Positions 28,867 through 38,638 are shown, counted from the stretch's first letter. The stretch is 64,000 nucleotides of DNA from Phormidium tenue FACHB-886 (GCF_014764505.1 NZ_JACXWX010000027.1:1-64000); one strand, 5' to 3'. A program made the numbers and translations. Notes: a model not told the origin generated them from the sequence alone.

Positions 28867-30081
28867 CTAAAGCTTCTGGAACAGCAGACCTTCTATACCA
28901 ACTCCAGGAGAGAATGAAAAGGCAAGCCCAGTAAATCTGGCGCTCGTATTGGACTCATATCTCAGCAGCATTCGCTCCATGACAAACAGAACCGAAGAGC
29001 TGAGCATATTTCCGTATTGACGAAGGATCTCCCAGCTATCGGCAACTTGGCTATCGCTAAGTCCAAGAGAACGTTGAGATTTCTCAATAATGCGGGTGCC
29101 ACCCGGATGAACAGCCCATAGATCAATTCCCTCTTTGGTTAAACAATGACTACATAGAAACCGCTCAATAATTGGACCGAGTCCCATCTCGATGTAATCA
29201 GGCAGCTGCCGTGAAAGCTGGCAGGTAATGCCGTTATCTCGAACGCCAAGCGTAATACCATCTTCAGTACCTTCAACTAAATAGCTGAAGTGATCTCGAA
29301 TTACGACTTTATTACTAGCAACGGCCTGCTCGGCTTCGCAAGCTCCAACTACCACGGCGGCACAGCCATCACCAAAAATGCTATGAATGATGACATCATT
29401 GATTTCATCTTCAAACACGGCATTGATTGAGCTGAGTTCCAGGCAAACAACCAAAGCTCTATACGTTGGATTTGCTCGAACGTGATCACAGGCAACCCGC
29501 AGTCCATTCATTGCGGCGGCACAGCCCATAAAGTTTACCGTGACTCGTGCAATGTCTCGCCTTAGTCCCAGGCGCTTAATCAGTTCTGTATCCACTCCTG
29601 GTGCAATGAAGCCTGTGCTTGACACAAAGACGATTAACTTTAGTGATTCTTGAATGTTTGCCGCGTTTACGGATCCAAGTGCTTGTCTAACGACTTTTTC
29701 CGCTAAAGGAACCGCATTTTCTTTGTACAGCTGCATGCGAGTTTGAAGGGTAGCGCGCTGCTTGCTAAAGGCAATCGTCTCCTCTGAGAGTAGATTAACC
29801 GCCAGATGTCTGGTATCAATCCGAGTATTGTCGTAGAGCTTCTCAATCCGGGAGCGATTCTGCTCTAAGGTTGGCAAATTAGCCACAAGTTTAGCGGCAT
29901 CGGATTGCCGAATCGTATGGTCCGGTGTGCCTGTGGCAATGCTCTCGATCATCGGCAGCATTTGCGATCTTAAGCGAATGGCTGAAAGTTCATCCGGGTT
30001 TAGTCTAGAGTTTATCCCAGTGGAATGAGTCAAAGAATGAGTGACCAAATTTCGCAATTGGGGAGATAAGTTGGTGTTCAT
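28867..30081 (-). CDS. Type III polyketide synthase
   Basis: 404 residues. A chalcone/stilbene-synthase-like thiolase fold with the complete triad Cys187 (NFMGCAAAMNG), His325 (AVHPGGTRI) and Asn358 (QYGNMLSSSV), plus FGDGCAAVV. Such enzymes extend a fatty-acyl or aromatic starter with malonyl-CoA and cyclise it to pyrones, resorcinols or phloroglucinols. The length is usual for bacterial members. It lies between a desaturase gene (80 bp upstream) and a cyclic-peptide-type exporter (73 bp downstream) on the same strand. This suggests an alkyl-substituted ring made from a modified fatty acid. Confidence 0.92.
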   Translation of the reverse strand: MNTNLSPQLRNLVTHSLTHSTGINSRLNPDELSAIRLRSQMLPMIESIATGTPDHTIRQSDAAKLVANLPTLEQNRSRIEKLYDNTRIDTRHLAVNLLSEETIAFSKQRATLQTRMQLYKENAVPLAEKVVRQALGSVNAANIQESLKLIVFVSSTGFIAPGVDTELIKRLGLRRDIARVTVNFMGCAAAMNGLRVACDHVRANPTYRALVVCLELSSINAVFEDEINDVIIHSIFGDGCAAVVVGACEAEQAVASNKVVIRDHFSYLVEGTEDGITLGVRDNGITCQLSRQLPDYIEMGLGPIIERFLCSHCLTKEGIDLWAVHPGGTRIIEKSQRSLGLSDSQVADSWEILRQYGNMLSSSVLFVMERMLLRYESNTSARFTGLAFSFSPGVGIEGLLFQKL

Positions 30082-30160
30082 GCAGGTGTTTTCCTTCTTA
30101 CGCTGATAAAGTTTCTGAATGCTTGCAAGGTGCGTAACCGTGTAGTAGCTTGGCTAGTGA

Positions 30161-31828
30161 TTAGATAGAGCCGATACCTGCAAATCCTTTAAGAATGTAG
30201 TCCACCGTGGTCATTAGCGCTTTCGGATGGAAGTGTTCCTTTAACAGTCCAAAGCTGTTGTCTTGCGCCATTCTAGATGGACTGAACAAGTAGTGTTGCA
30301 CCAGAATTGGCAGGCGATCGAGAAAGAAATTCTTGGGTTCTAGCCAGACGATGTTGAATTTTTCAGCTTCTTCTCGAACAATAGTTTCGCTAATAATGTT
30401 GGCAAAACCGCTCTTTTGGTAGGGCAAGGCATGGTGCACTCGGTGCGGACTCAGACCTGCCGATAGAAAACAATCGATGTACTTATTGCCCACCATCGTC
30501 AGATCGTAGGAATTTTTGATTTGCAACACGGCCCAATCTTGGCTCTCATCTCGTTCCGCTTCTGATTCCGCCTCTTCAAAATCGTGGCTGGCCACAATCA
30601 TGAAGGTGCTAATCCAGAGCGTCACCATAAACTGGGCAAACCAAGCCATCAAATCACCCTGCGTCCAGAACAAAACCAGCTCACCCGCTAACAGGACTCG
30701 CATTCCAAAGGTGCCGATGAAGTGAGGGAAACCGCGCTGCCAAGAGCCGTACATGTCTTCTACCCCACATTTAACCGCCAGCACACAGACCTCTATCGTT
30801 CGAGCAAACATGCCCGTAAAAACGTGACCAATTTTGTGAATGGTATGCACCGGAATTCGATAATATCTGGGCAGCTCCAGCATCGCTGTAAACACGTTTT
30901 TCTTGATATCAACCTCGCTTTGGGTGAAAGGATGGTGTAATAAAGAGTGGCCATCTGCAACCACCAAAGCCATTGGCACATAGTTAATATCAAATACATT
31001 GGTGAATATTTTGTTCAGGCGAACCTGCGGACGATGAATTAAGTAATGTCCGACCCCTGCCAGTGAGATTCTCAGCGTTGCCATCAGCAGCACGAAGAAA
31101 GGAAGGGGCATGTACTGGGTAAAATTGAGCCGCAGCACCTGCACAAGCACATAGGCAATAACCAGCAGAACGGTGATTACATCAAAGAGAGAATCCATCT
31201 GAGCCACTTTTTTTCTCATATCTGGCTCGTTTAGTCTTGTTCTGATTCGATTCAGCAGTTGATCTTTATTGTCAAAACTATACTTTGGTGTATCTCGCCA
31301 GCTGTTGAAACTATCACAAAATAGGAAGGCTGGAGCGTTACATTTAGGATGAACATCTTCCGGCTTAGCGATTCGCCCTAAAGCGTACTTTTTAAGGACT
31401 TTTTTGACCCGCTCAGGATTACGGTGAAAAATGTTGACGATTGTTGTAATATCCCGGTTCTTGGTGCGTCCGATAAAGAATTCACCACCCGGATGCTTTT
31501 TAATGAATTCAGTTAAATCGTAAGCTTCACCTGCGTAGATCCAGACGTTGGGTAAGGGGGTGCCATCTAGCGGCGGTGGTGGCGGTTCTTCTCCTTCTGC
31601 AGGCGGCGGTGGCGGTGGCTGATTGCCATTCTGATTGACGGGCGGTGCTGGCTGTTGTCCACTCTGATTGCGAGGTGGTGCAGTTGTGGAGAGCTCTACC
31701 TGCATCTGGCTGTTGCTGGGGTGGAGTTCTGCAGCAATGCCTGTGGCTTCTATCTCAACCGAGGCTTGCTTATTTTCTCGATTCCCGAAGATTTGGGTGT
31801 ACTTAAAAACCTGCGACATTACATCCAT
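30161..31828 (-). CDS. Cytochrome b5-fused fatty acid desaturase-like oxidase
   Basis: 555 residues. A low-complexity N-terminal region (about 40-95, QPPPPPPAEGEEPPPPP) precedes a cytochrome b5 domain (about 98-160) with the heme HPGG motif and a second His (FHRNPERV). A membrane desaturase or hydroxylase domain follows. Its histidine motifs include GHYLIHRP, HSLLHHP, HTIHKIGH and HRVHHALPYQ. Such fusions supply electrons from heme to a di-iron site that oxidises acyl chains. AAGGAG lies 12 bases before the chosen ATG. Position suggests it makes or modifies the starter or product of the type III PKS. Confidence 0.85.
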   Translation of the reverse strand: MDVMSQVFKYTQIFGNRENKQASVEIEATGIAAELHPSNSQMQVELSTTAPPRNQSGQQPAPPVNQNGNQPPPPPPAEGEEPPPPPLDGTPLPNVWIYAGEAYDLTEFIKKHPGGEFFIGRTKNRDITTIVNIFHRNPERVKKVLKKYALGRIAKPEDVHPKCNAPAFLFCDSFNSWRDTPKYSFDNKDQLLNRIRTRLNEPDMRKKVAQMDSLFDVITVLLVIAYVLVQVLRLNFTQYMPLPFFVLLMATLRISLAGVGHYLIHRPQVRLNKIFTNVFDINYVPMALVVADGHSLLHHPFTQSEVDIKKNVFTAMLELPRYYRIPVHTIHKIGHVFTGMFARTIEVCVLAVKCGVEDMYGSWQRGFPHFIGTFGMRVLLAGELVLFWTQGDLMAWFAQFMVTLWISTFMIVASHDFEEAESEAERDESQDWAVLQIKNSYDLTMVGNKYIDCFLSAGLSPHRVHHALPYQKSGFANIISETIVREEAEKFNIVWLEPKNFFLDRLPILVQHYLFSPSRMAQDNSFGLLKEHFHPKALMTTVDYILKGFAGIGSI

Positions 31829-31983
31829 AATGCACTCATGCTCCTTGTGATTGAATGTTCAAGTTTGGAATTTCAGTAGGACCAAGTCACTGTGCTTGGT
31901 GAATTCGCTTTGAGAAAAGTTCCTTTGTTCGCTTCCCCCAATTCGTACTTCTAAAGACAGATCGGCTATGCAAAATTCGCCTT

Positions 31984-32355
31984 TTGTTTTTGGACGATGC
32001 TTTCGGCTTAAGGAATATCGTCTTAAAACAAGCAGTAGGTTTAGTCGCTGCAGCTACTTGCAACCGAGACTTGTTTGAACTGTGGTTGGAGCAATGCCTA
32101 GTGCCGCAATTGCAGCCGAGAGATGTCATCGTCATTGATAATGCCAGTTTTCACCATGGTCAAGCCATCAAGGAGATTGTGGCGCAAGCCGGATGTGAGA
32201 TTTGGTATCTGCCGCCCTATTCGCCCGACTTGAACAAGATTGAGCATTGGTGGGTTGCACTGAAGAACTGGATGCGACAGCGATGGGATGAGTTTGATAA
32301 CTTTCGTGATTGTGTCGATGCTGCCTTCAAAAACTGCCCTAACGTACATGCGTAG
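31984..32355 (+). pseudogene. IS630-family transposase remnant
   Basis: About 123 codons keep the C-terminal half of an IS630 transposase: CNRDLFELW, the catalytic VIVIDNASFHHG, and YLPPYSPDLNKIEHWW with the final Glu. The N-terminal DNA-binding region is missing and a central segment appears deleted between LDDAFG and AAATCNRD. No inverted repeats could be assigned at either side. The fragment separates the desaturase gene from the C39-like protease gene. Confidence 0.8.
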
Positions 32356-32375
32356 CGCTATAACGCTCACATGCA

Positions 32376-32406
32376 AATAGTGGAGCAGCCAAGCCGCTCC
32401 ACTATT
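32376..32406. terminator. Hairpin downstream of the C39-like gene
   Basis: AATAGTGGAGC pairs perfectly with GCTCCACTATT across a nine-base loop. It can end transcripts of the C39-like protease gene (which stops at 32497 on the minus strand) and of the IS630 remnant. It has no long T-run, so termination efficiency is uncertain. Confidence 0.45.
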
Positions 32407-32496
32407 CACCCGCTTAAAAAACAAACTATTGTAACTATGCGTGTAGCGCTATGTTGAAGCGGGCTATGCCGCATGCAACCGCGAAAATACAAAGGT

Positions 32497-33372
32497 TTAA
32501 GTCAAAGGATTATCCGCTATGCTCACAAAGCAGTTGTAGTCTGACCAAGCGTTGTAGAAATCTCGATAGCTAACAACTTCTGACCGACCATAGGAAATAC
32601 CGCTATCATTGAGAATCACATTGTATGAACCATCCGATCGTCGGTCGATGCCCGTTACCCAAACGGCGTGTCCTGCATTAGTTTGCTCAACAGCATTCCC
32701 ATATTGATCTCGCTTTGGGTTCCAAATCTCGTTGGCGTCTACTCCCACAATTGGTTTATCTCCCTCAGATAACGCCACCGCAATATTGTAAAGCGTAGCA
32801 TTATAGCTCTGAGTCGTGGAAATGCCGAGCGTATTAAGAATCTTTCCTACATTATTAGGCAACGTCCCAGTTTGAGGATTGAACCATCCTTGAGATTGGG
32901 CATAGTTACAAGCCGTTTGTTCACTAATATAATTACCGGTTAACGATTGGTAAACGCTAATCTGTGCAACAACCGCACAGGAAGCTTGTCCGCTTTGCTG
33001 ACGCCAATAGTATTGATCGGTCAGGGGATCGCCCCACTCGATCCCGTCATCGTACGATTCAGCCAGTGTCATCGTGTTGACCGATGTGCTGGTCGAATTA
33101 ATGGTGTTCAAATGGAAGAGACTATCTGTATCAGGCGCATCTAAGATATCAAATGAGTCTATATCAAATGAGTCGGTAGTCAGTGAATTAGCATCCAACA
33201 AATCAGCGTTTAATGAGTCAGTATCAAGCCGTTCTGATTCAGTTGACCCATTAAGAGTCAATGTAGTGTTTGATTGATCGGTGGATGTATCCGAAAGTGA
33301 TAATGGATTAAGCGGGTCGACCTCTAATAGCGATAGAGCGATTGCAGTTTTACCAACAGTTTGTGTCAACAT
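32497..33372 (-). CDS. C39-like papain-fold cysteine protease
   Basis: 291 residues; AAGGGATGA precedes the ATG. The C-terminal half is a papain-like fold of the C39-like type. Probable catalytic residues are Cys132 (GQASCAVVAQ), His235 (NAGHAVWVTG) and Asn255 or Asp256 (LNDSGI), with Gln125 as oxyanion candidate. Residues about 25-100 are a Ser/Asp/Thr-rich spacer (DTDSLNADLLDANSL and similar). No signal peptide and no ABC transporter are fused. It could mature a peptide or act after export by another route. It is the most upstream gene of the minus-strand block, cut off from it by the IS630 remnant. Confidence 0.7.
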   Translation of the reverse strand: MLTQTVGKTAIALSLLEVDPLNPLSLSDTSTDQSNTTLTLNGSTESERLDTDSLNADLLDANSLTTDSFDIDSFDILDAPDTDSLFHLNTINSTSTSVNTMTLAESYDDGIEWGDPLTDQYYWRQQSGQASCAVVAQISVYQSLTGNYISEQTACNYAQSQGWFNPQTGTLPNNVGKILNTLGISTTQSYNATLYNIAVALSEGDKPIVGVDANEIWNPKRDQYGNAVEQTNAGHAVWVTGIDRRSDGSYNVILNDSGISYGRSEVVSYRDFYNAWSDYNCFVSIADNPLT

Positions 33373-33556
33373 AAATCATCCCTTTAGATACCTTACATTC
33401 TTTGGCGTGAACGATCGCCTTTGTTCTGGCTCTCTTTACTTCTGCAGGAATGAAAGTTATGCAAAAGTTAAAAATAAGGGATAGAACGCCTCGCACCTGT
33501 GCTAAAACCAACCTTTTTATGTAGCAGTTTTGCAGCGGCAGTAGTAGGCAATTGAC

Positions 33557-33620
33557 GGTGGTGTCGCAAAAACAAACCAATGGTAAGGTGGAAAAGCCAA
33601 CCCCCTCACCCGCAGATGCC
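33557..33620 (+). mobile_element. Decayed left end of IS6 type B
   Basis: GGTGGTGTCGCAAAAAC followed by CCAATGGTAAGG and a degenerate leader down to the start-codon region (GATGCC) repeats the left end of the intact element that begins 10 bp further on. Only about 64 bp remain, so this is a solo end. Confidence 0.6.
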
Positions 33621-33630
33621 ACGAGTTATC

Positions 33631-34459
33631 GGTTGTGTCGCAAAAACCAGCGAATGGTAAGGTAAGCAGGATGACACTCTCCTCCTTGCCCTCTGATGCC
33701 TATTCCTTCTCTGTTTAAGTGGCGGCACTTTCTGCCCGAAATCATCCTGTTGAATGTGCGGTGGTACTGTCGCTATAGCTTGAGCTACCGAGATTTGGAG
33801 GAGATGATGCAGGAACGGGGTGTAGAGGTCGATCATTCCACGATCAATCGTTGGGTGCTGAAGTATGCGCCAGAATTGGATAAACGCATCCGCCCCTACC
33901 TCAAACCGACGAACGATTCATGGCGCGTGGACGAGACTTACATCAAAATCAAGGGTGTGTGGAAGTATCTCTATCGCGCTGTCGATTCAGAAGGTAACAC
34001 TTTGGACTTCATGTTGAGTGCGACACGAGATGGCAAGGCAGCAGCACGCTTCTTTCGCAAAGTCCTAAAAGCTCAGCATACTCAGGCTCCCCGAGTGATT
34101 AACGTGGACAAGAATGCGGCTTACCCAGTGGCAATGGAAACGCTGAAAGGGGATAAGACACTGGCTGAGGCAACCGAATTACGCCAAGTGAAATACTTGA
34201 ATAATAGGGTTGAACAGGATCATAGAACTATCAAGCGAATCACCAGACCGATGATGGGGCTCAAGACGTTTAACAGTGCCAGAAGAACCTTGAGAGGGAT
34301 TGAGGCGATGAACATGATTAGAAAAGGGCAAGTGAAAGGGATAGAACAAAGGGATAGTGTATCTCAAGTCAGGTTTATTCAGGCAATCTTTGAAATCGTT
34401 TCATGAAGCAACGTGAACGATGGGGATCATCCATCATTAAAAATTCTTGCGACAGAACC
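33631..34459 (+). mobile_element. IS6-family element type B, complete
   Basis: 829 bp. The left end is GGTTGTGTCGCAAAAACC at 33631. The right end, read outward, is GGTTCTGTCGCAAGAA at 34459. The flanking 8-mers (gagttatc and ttattttc) do not match, so no target duplication is seen. A partial copy lies at 49998-50429 and the start of another at 63678. Confidence 0.82.
33696..34406 (+). CDS. IS6-family transposase, type B
   Basis: 236 residues, usual for IS6/IS26-like transposases. An N-terminal HTH-type region (YSLSYRDLEEMMQERG, HSTINRWV) is followed by the DDE core: Asp in WRVDETYIKI, Asp in INVDKNAAYP and Glu in NNRVEQDHRTIK. All three catalytic residues are present and the frame is intact, so the element may be active. 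It has no N-terminal cysteine knuckle, unlike type A. Confidence 0.92.
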   Translation: MPIPSLFKWRHFLPEIILLNVRWYCRYSLSYRDLEEMMQERGVEVDHSTINRWVLKYAPELDKRIRPYLKPTNDSWRVDETYIKIKGVWKYLYRAVDSEGNTLDFMLSATRDGKAAARFFRKVLKAQHTQAPRVINVDKNAAYPVAMETLKGDKTLAEATELRQVKYLNNRVEQDHRTIKRITRPMMGLKTFNSARRTLRGIEAMNMIRKGQVKGIEQRDSVSQVRFIQAIFEIVS

Positions 34460-34525
34460 TTATTTTCAGCATGGCGACATCGATTATGCAGCAGCCCAGT
34501 AAGCGCGGTCTCATTCACCGCCGGG

Positions 34526-37500
34526 TTAATATCTTCCTTTACTTGTCGTTGCCCCTAAACCAATCAACATTGCTTGTTGGGCATCCGTCAGTCCTTTAAT
34601 TCCATGAATCTTCATGCCAGCATATAGCTCTGGTAGCTTGAGGACTTTAATACATTGCTCAGTTGCAACGTCCCACAACTGGAGAGTACCGTTGTCGCCG
34701 CCGCTGACCAAGGTTTGACCATCTGGACTGAATGCAACAGAATGCACGATCGAATTGGCTTGAAGAACGGCTTGGCATTGCCAGGATGCCACATCCCAAA
34801 TGCGAATGGTTGTGTCATAGCTGCCGCTTGCAAAGGTTTGACCATCGGGCGAAAAGGCAATGCCCATGACAATATTTTGATGATCGCTGAGGGTGCGATC
34901 GCAGTGTCCCGTTTCCAAAGACCATACTTTCACCGTTGCATCCGAACTGGCAGTGGCGATGAATGGGAGCAGGGGGTGGAATACGATCGTGGTCAACGCA
35001 TTGGTATGACCGCTCAAAACGTGTAAGCATCGTCCAGATTCAACATCCCAGAGGTGCACCGTTTCATCAAAACTGCCGCTAGCGAGAAGCTGACCATCGG
35101 TCGAAAATGCCACACACCAGATGACGGCTTGATGTCCTTGCAGAATCTTCTCAACCTGTTGATGGTTCAGATTGAAAATTTGCACAGCTTTGTCATCGCC
35201 ACCACTGGCAATCAGAGAGCCACTCGGATGAAAACAAACCGAATTTACTTTGCCGATGTGGGCTGGAATCGTGGTTAAACACGTTCCCTGTTGAACATCC
35301 CATACTTTCAAAGTTGAGCGACTGTGCATATTCCCACTCACCAACTGTTGCCCGTTCGGACTGAAAGCGATCGCATGAACTTCAGCCGGATGCTTCAATG
35401 TTTGAATACATTGGTGATCCGCGACTTGCCAAATCCGAATGATTCCATCCAGGCTGCTGCTGGTGACGGTTTGACCATCGGGCGAAAAGGCAACAGACCA
35501 GATGATGTTTTTATATCCCGACCAAGTTCTGGCACAGGCTTTACTTTCTAAATCCCAGTGTTTGATTAACCGATCCATCCCACCACTGGCAAGGGTTTTA
35601 CTATCCGCAGAAAAGGCAACGCTCATCACCATACTGCTATGACCTCGAAAACACGCAGTACATTGTCTGTCCCGCAGGTTCCAAAGTCTGGCGGTTTGAT
35701 CCATGCTGCCGCTGGCAATGGCCTGCCCATCGGGGGAAAACGCAACAGACCAAATTTGCAGCGTGTGTCCTTCAAAGTTTTGCAGACAACGTCCGGTCTG
35801 AATGTCCCAAAGTTTAACTAGAGTGTCATTGCCGCCGCTGACAACATAGCGATCGTCTGGTGAAACATCAACAGCCCAAACCGTTTGAGAATGTCCTTCA
35901 AAGATTTTGATACATCTACCTTGTGTCAGATCCCATAATCTGACCTGACGATCTTCGCCAGCACTGAGTACATGATGCGAGTCGGCAGTAAAGACAACTG
36001 AGCGAATAGAGGATTGATTTGCACTCAATGTTTGCAGGCATTGCCCAGTTTTACAATCCCAAACTTTGATGGAGCCATCCTCACATCCGCTGGCGAACCA
36101 ATTGCCATCTTTTGAGAAGGCGACAGACCAGACAATCTTTTTATGAGCATTGAGACTATATAAACATTGCCCTGTTCTCAGTTCCCAAAACTTAATCGTA
36201 CCGTCCAAGCTGCCACTGACTAAGCGTTGACTGTCGGGTGAAATGGCGATCGTAAAAGTAAAAGATTGATGAGCCTTTAATGTAATCTGGTGTTGTTCTG
36301 CATCGCATGACCAGAGATGAATCGACCCAGCAGTATCTCCCGCTGCCCAATAGTTACCATCTGGGCTGAAAGCGATCGTGGTAATCCAACCAAAGGTTTG
36401 AGAGAATCGAGACTTTGATAAATCCGCTCCAGAGAAATCCACATCATATAAGGTGATTCCCTGCAAATCTGCTTGCCAAACAGTGAGTTGAGAAAAGTCA
36501 TAGCCTGATAGATCGACACCCAATTGACGCAGCAAATTAATTATATTTCCGGTTGCGTATCCCTCCGTATGGGCAGGATCAGTTCGCATCGCCTCAAGTA
36601 TCTGCTGTACGTACAACTCGACAGCTGCGATATTTCCAAACCGGGTCATAATACAGTTGAGAATCGGTTGTAGAATTAATCGAATTTGAGCTTCCCTAAC
36701 ATAATCTTTTGCTTGCACTTGAATCAAAGCATATTGCTGTAAGAGAGAAGAATTATCGATCACATCCTCTACTTGCCAGCGACAAAACTGTTCACTCACT
36801 CGTTCAATTAAGCACTGCGTAATATACTCCATCACTACAGGTTGCTGAGTGAAATTGTTTTCCACCTTCTCAATCAGCGATCGACCCTGAAGAGATGCGA
36901 GAACCTGGAGCAATTGATGGGGTGGTACAGGCTGTACGAAATCCTCAAGTAATTCCAGCAGGCTGACGGGTTCCCGCCGGATTGCAAGCCACATCATCAC
37001 CTCTCGTTCTTGAGTGCTTAACCGCTGGAACTGTTGATCTAACAAATCACGAATATCATCAAAAATGAAAGAAGAACGTCCTAAAATTGCTAAAAACTCG
37101 TATAAATCTCCGTTACAGATGGCGCGGATAAACGAGGCGGCAATCTTGAGAGCTAGTGGATTGCCTGCGTAACGCTCATTGATGAGTTGCCAGGACACTA
37201 AATCGCCTGTAAATTGACCCGTACTGCTGATTAAATCTCGCCCTTCAATGTAAGACAACCCTTTAATCGTGAGAGATCGTACAGGCAAACTCATCCCGAC
37301 CTGGGGAACCAGATCGCGCGGTCGTTCTCGGCTAGTGACCATAAGACAACTCAGGTGCGCGGTTTCACCAATCTGTTGACACAATTGCCCATAATCTTCG
37401 TAACCCGGCTGGTAATAACCATAGCGATCGCCTGCTTGCAAAATGGCTTCTGCATTATCCAGAATCAGCAAACAGCGCTGCTTCCGTAGAGACTGAAGCA

Positions 37501-38197
37501 GTTGTGAAATCCTGGCATCGCTGGTTGGAGGCAGTTCTATATCCTGTTGCTCAGTCAAAAACTTGATTAAATCTGCCAATAAATCCACGAGTGGAGGAGC
37601 ATTCCGCAGGCTGCGCCAGATGACAAACTCAAAGTCTGACTGCACCATTTGACCCACTTTGATAGAGAGTGCCGTTTTGCCGATACCTCCCATGCCCAGC
37701 AGCCAGATGAATCGGCAGCGATCGGAAACCAGCCACTGACTCAAGATCTCCTGTTCTTGAACTCGTCCTAAAAAAGTAGACACATCGATCGCCTCTCCCC
37801 AATCACATCTGGGACGGAAATCGTTGCTTTGGCAAGCTGGTTTTTGAGTTGACGGCTCTTGAGTTGACGGTTTTTGAGTTGACGGCTCCTGAATTGAGAA
37901 AGGCAGCCTGGGTAGCAATTGCCGGTCCAAGGCGAACTTAAAGTTTGTTTTGCTAACGGGTTCTCCCAGAGCTACTGATAAATCGCGCCAAAGTTTGGGC
38001 CCAACATCTTTCCGCAAATAGTTACTGGAGTAGCCTGTTTCTTGAGCAATCTGTTCATAGGTCTTCTGCTCCCAGGCTCCACGCAAAATCAAGGTATCAA
38101 CATCAGTCAGGGGGCGCAGATCCGCCTGGACAAGTAAATTGCTGGCAAGTTGCAACGCTTGTTCAATTTCCATAGGTTGCCTTTCGTTCTCGCTCAC
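34526..38197 (-). CDS. NB-ARC/WD40 STAND signalling protein
   Basis: 1,223 residues. Residues 1-95 resemble the HTH-like module at the start of many cyanobacterial STAND proteins (TYEQIAQETGYSSNYLRKDV). A spacer with a QEPSTQKPST repeat precedes the NB-ARC ATPase (Walker A GMGGIGKT at 168-175; Walker B LLILDN near 243). A short pentapeptide-like stretch (TLYDVDFSGADLSKSRF) leads into fourteen WD40 repeats from about residue 615, enough for two seven-bladed propellers. Such proteins are ATP-driven switches that oligomerise on ligand binding. No effector domain is recognisable. It diverges from the precursor-peptide locus and could regulate it or sense threats; neither is shown. Confidence 0.9.
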   Translation of the reverse strand: MSENERQPMEIEQALQLASNLLVQADLRPLTDVDTLILRGAWEQKTYEQIAQETGYSSNYLRKDVGPKLWRDLSVALGEPVSKTNFKFALDRQLLPRLPFSIQEPSTQKPSTQEPSTQKPACQSNDFRPRCDWGEAIDVSTFLGRVQEQEILSQWLVSDRCRFIWLLGMGGIGKTALSIKVGQMVQSDFEFVIWRSLRNAPPLVDLLADLIKFLTEQQDIELPPTSDARISQLLQSLRKQRCLLILDNAEAILQAGDRYGYYQPGYEDYGQLCQQIGETAHLSCLMVTSRERPRDLVPQVGMSLPVRSLTIKGLSYIEGRDLISSTGQFTGDLVSWQLINERYAGNPLALKIAASFIRAICNGDLYEFLAILGRSSFIFDDIRDLLDQQFQRLSTQEREVMMWLAIRREPVSLLELLEDFVQPVPPHQLLQVLASLQGRSLIEKVENNFTQQPVVMEYITQCLIERVSEQFCRWQVEDVIDNSSLLQQYALIQVQAKDYVREAQIRLILQPILNCIMTRFGNIAAVELYVQQILEAMRTDPAHTEGYATGNIINLLRQLGVDLSGYDFSQLTVWQADLQGITLYDVDFSGADLSKSRFSQTFGWITTIAFSPDGNYWAAGDTAGSIHLWSCDAEQHQITLKAHQSFTFTIAISPDSQRLVSGSLDGTIKFWELRTGQCLYSLNAHKKIVWSVAFSKDGNWFASGCEDGSIKVWDCKTGQCLQTLSANQSSIRSVVFTADSHHVLSAGEDRQVRLWDLTQGRCIKIFEGHSQTVWAVDVSPDDRYVVSGGNDTLVKLWDIQTGRCLQNFEGHTLQIWSVAFSPDGQAIASGSMDQTARLWNLRDRQCTACFRGHSSMVMSVAFSADSKTLASGGMDRLIKHWDLESKACARTWSGYKNIIWSVAFSPDGQTVTSSSLDGIIRIWQVADHQCIQTLKHPAEVHAIAFSPNGQQLVSGNMHSRSTLKVWDVQQGTCLTTIPAHIGKVNSVCFHPSGSLIASGGDDKAVQIFNLNHQQVEKILQGHQAVIWCVAFSTDGQLLASGSFDETVHLWDVESGRCLHVLSGHTNALTTIVFHPLLPFIATASSDATVKVWSLETGHCDRTLSDHQNIVMGIAFSPDGQTFASGSYDTTIRIWDVASWQCQAVLQANSIVHSVAFSPDGQTLVSGGDNGTLQLWDVATEQCIKVLKLPELYAGMKIHGIKGLTDAQQAMLIGLGATTSKGRY
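37841..37898. repeat. 15-bp tandem repeat in STAND gene
   Basis: Alternating 15-bp units TTTTTGAGTTGACGG and CTCTTGAGTTGACGG, about four copies, encode the minus-strand QEPSTQKPST spacer. The unit is a multiple of three, so copy-number change lengthens or shortens only the linker between the HTH and ATPase domains. Confidence 0.75.
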
Positions 38198-38458
38198 CTG
38201 ACATTTCCAGACATTTCCCGGCTGTCTCTGTATTTTCGCCTACAACTGTGTTTTTGCAAATTCCAGCGAGTTTCAGGGAGTTTCGAGGATTTCTCAGCAA
38301 ATTTATTCAGATTAGTTTACCCAACAGGATTAACCCGATCGGGTGAGCCGAACAGTTTTGCAAGTCCTGACATTTTCGGTAACGACAACAACAAAATCAC
38401 TGATTAATCTGGGGAATATCAAGTTCTAAGTCCATCTAGTTCCCTATGGAAAACAATC

Positions 38459-38638
38459 ATGAAACGAATCAAATTGAATGCCAACCTGAACAACCTGAAT
38501 CAACTGTTGCAACCCTTACCAGAGACGACTCAGCAATACATCAACGGTGGTAAAAATTCAAATGGTCGTCGGTGTAGATGGGTTAAGGGCAAAGGCTTGA
38601 TATGCGATGGAGGAGCTTTTGGAACCTTTAATCCTTGA
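38459..38638 (+). CDS. Precursor peptide P1 (CX9C core)
   Basis: 59 residues. The leader is of the MKRIK...NQLLQPLPETTQQ type and ends in INGG, the expected cut site of the C39 exporter at 44313-46454. The core is basic and has two cysteines nine residues apart (CRWVKGKGLIC), the spacing found in P7, P8 and P9. GGAA lies about eight bases before the ATG. It is the first gene of the locus, 261 bp from the divergent STAND gene. It is probably a bacteriocin-like or signalling peptide. Confidence 0.75.
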   Translation: MKRIKLNANLNNLNQLLQPLPETTQQYINGGKNSNGRRCRWVKGKGLICDGGAFGTFNP

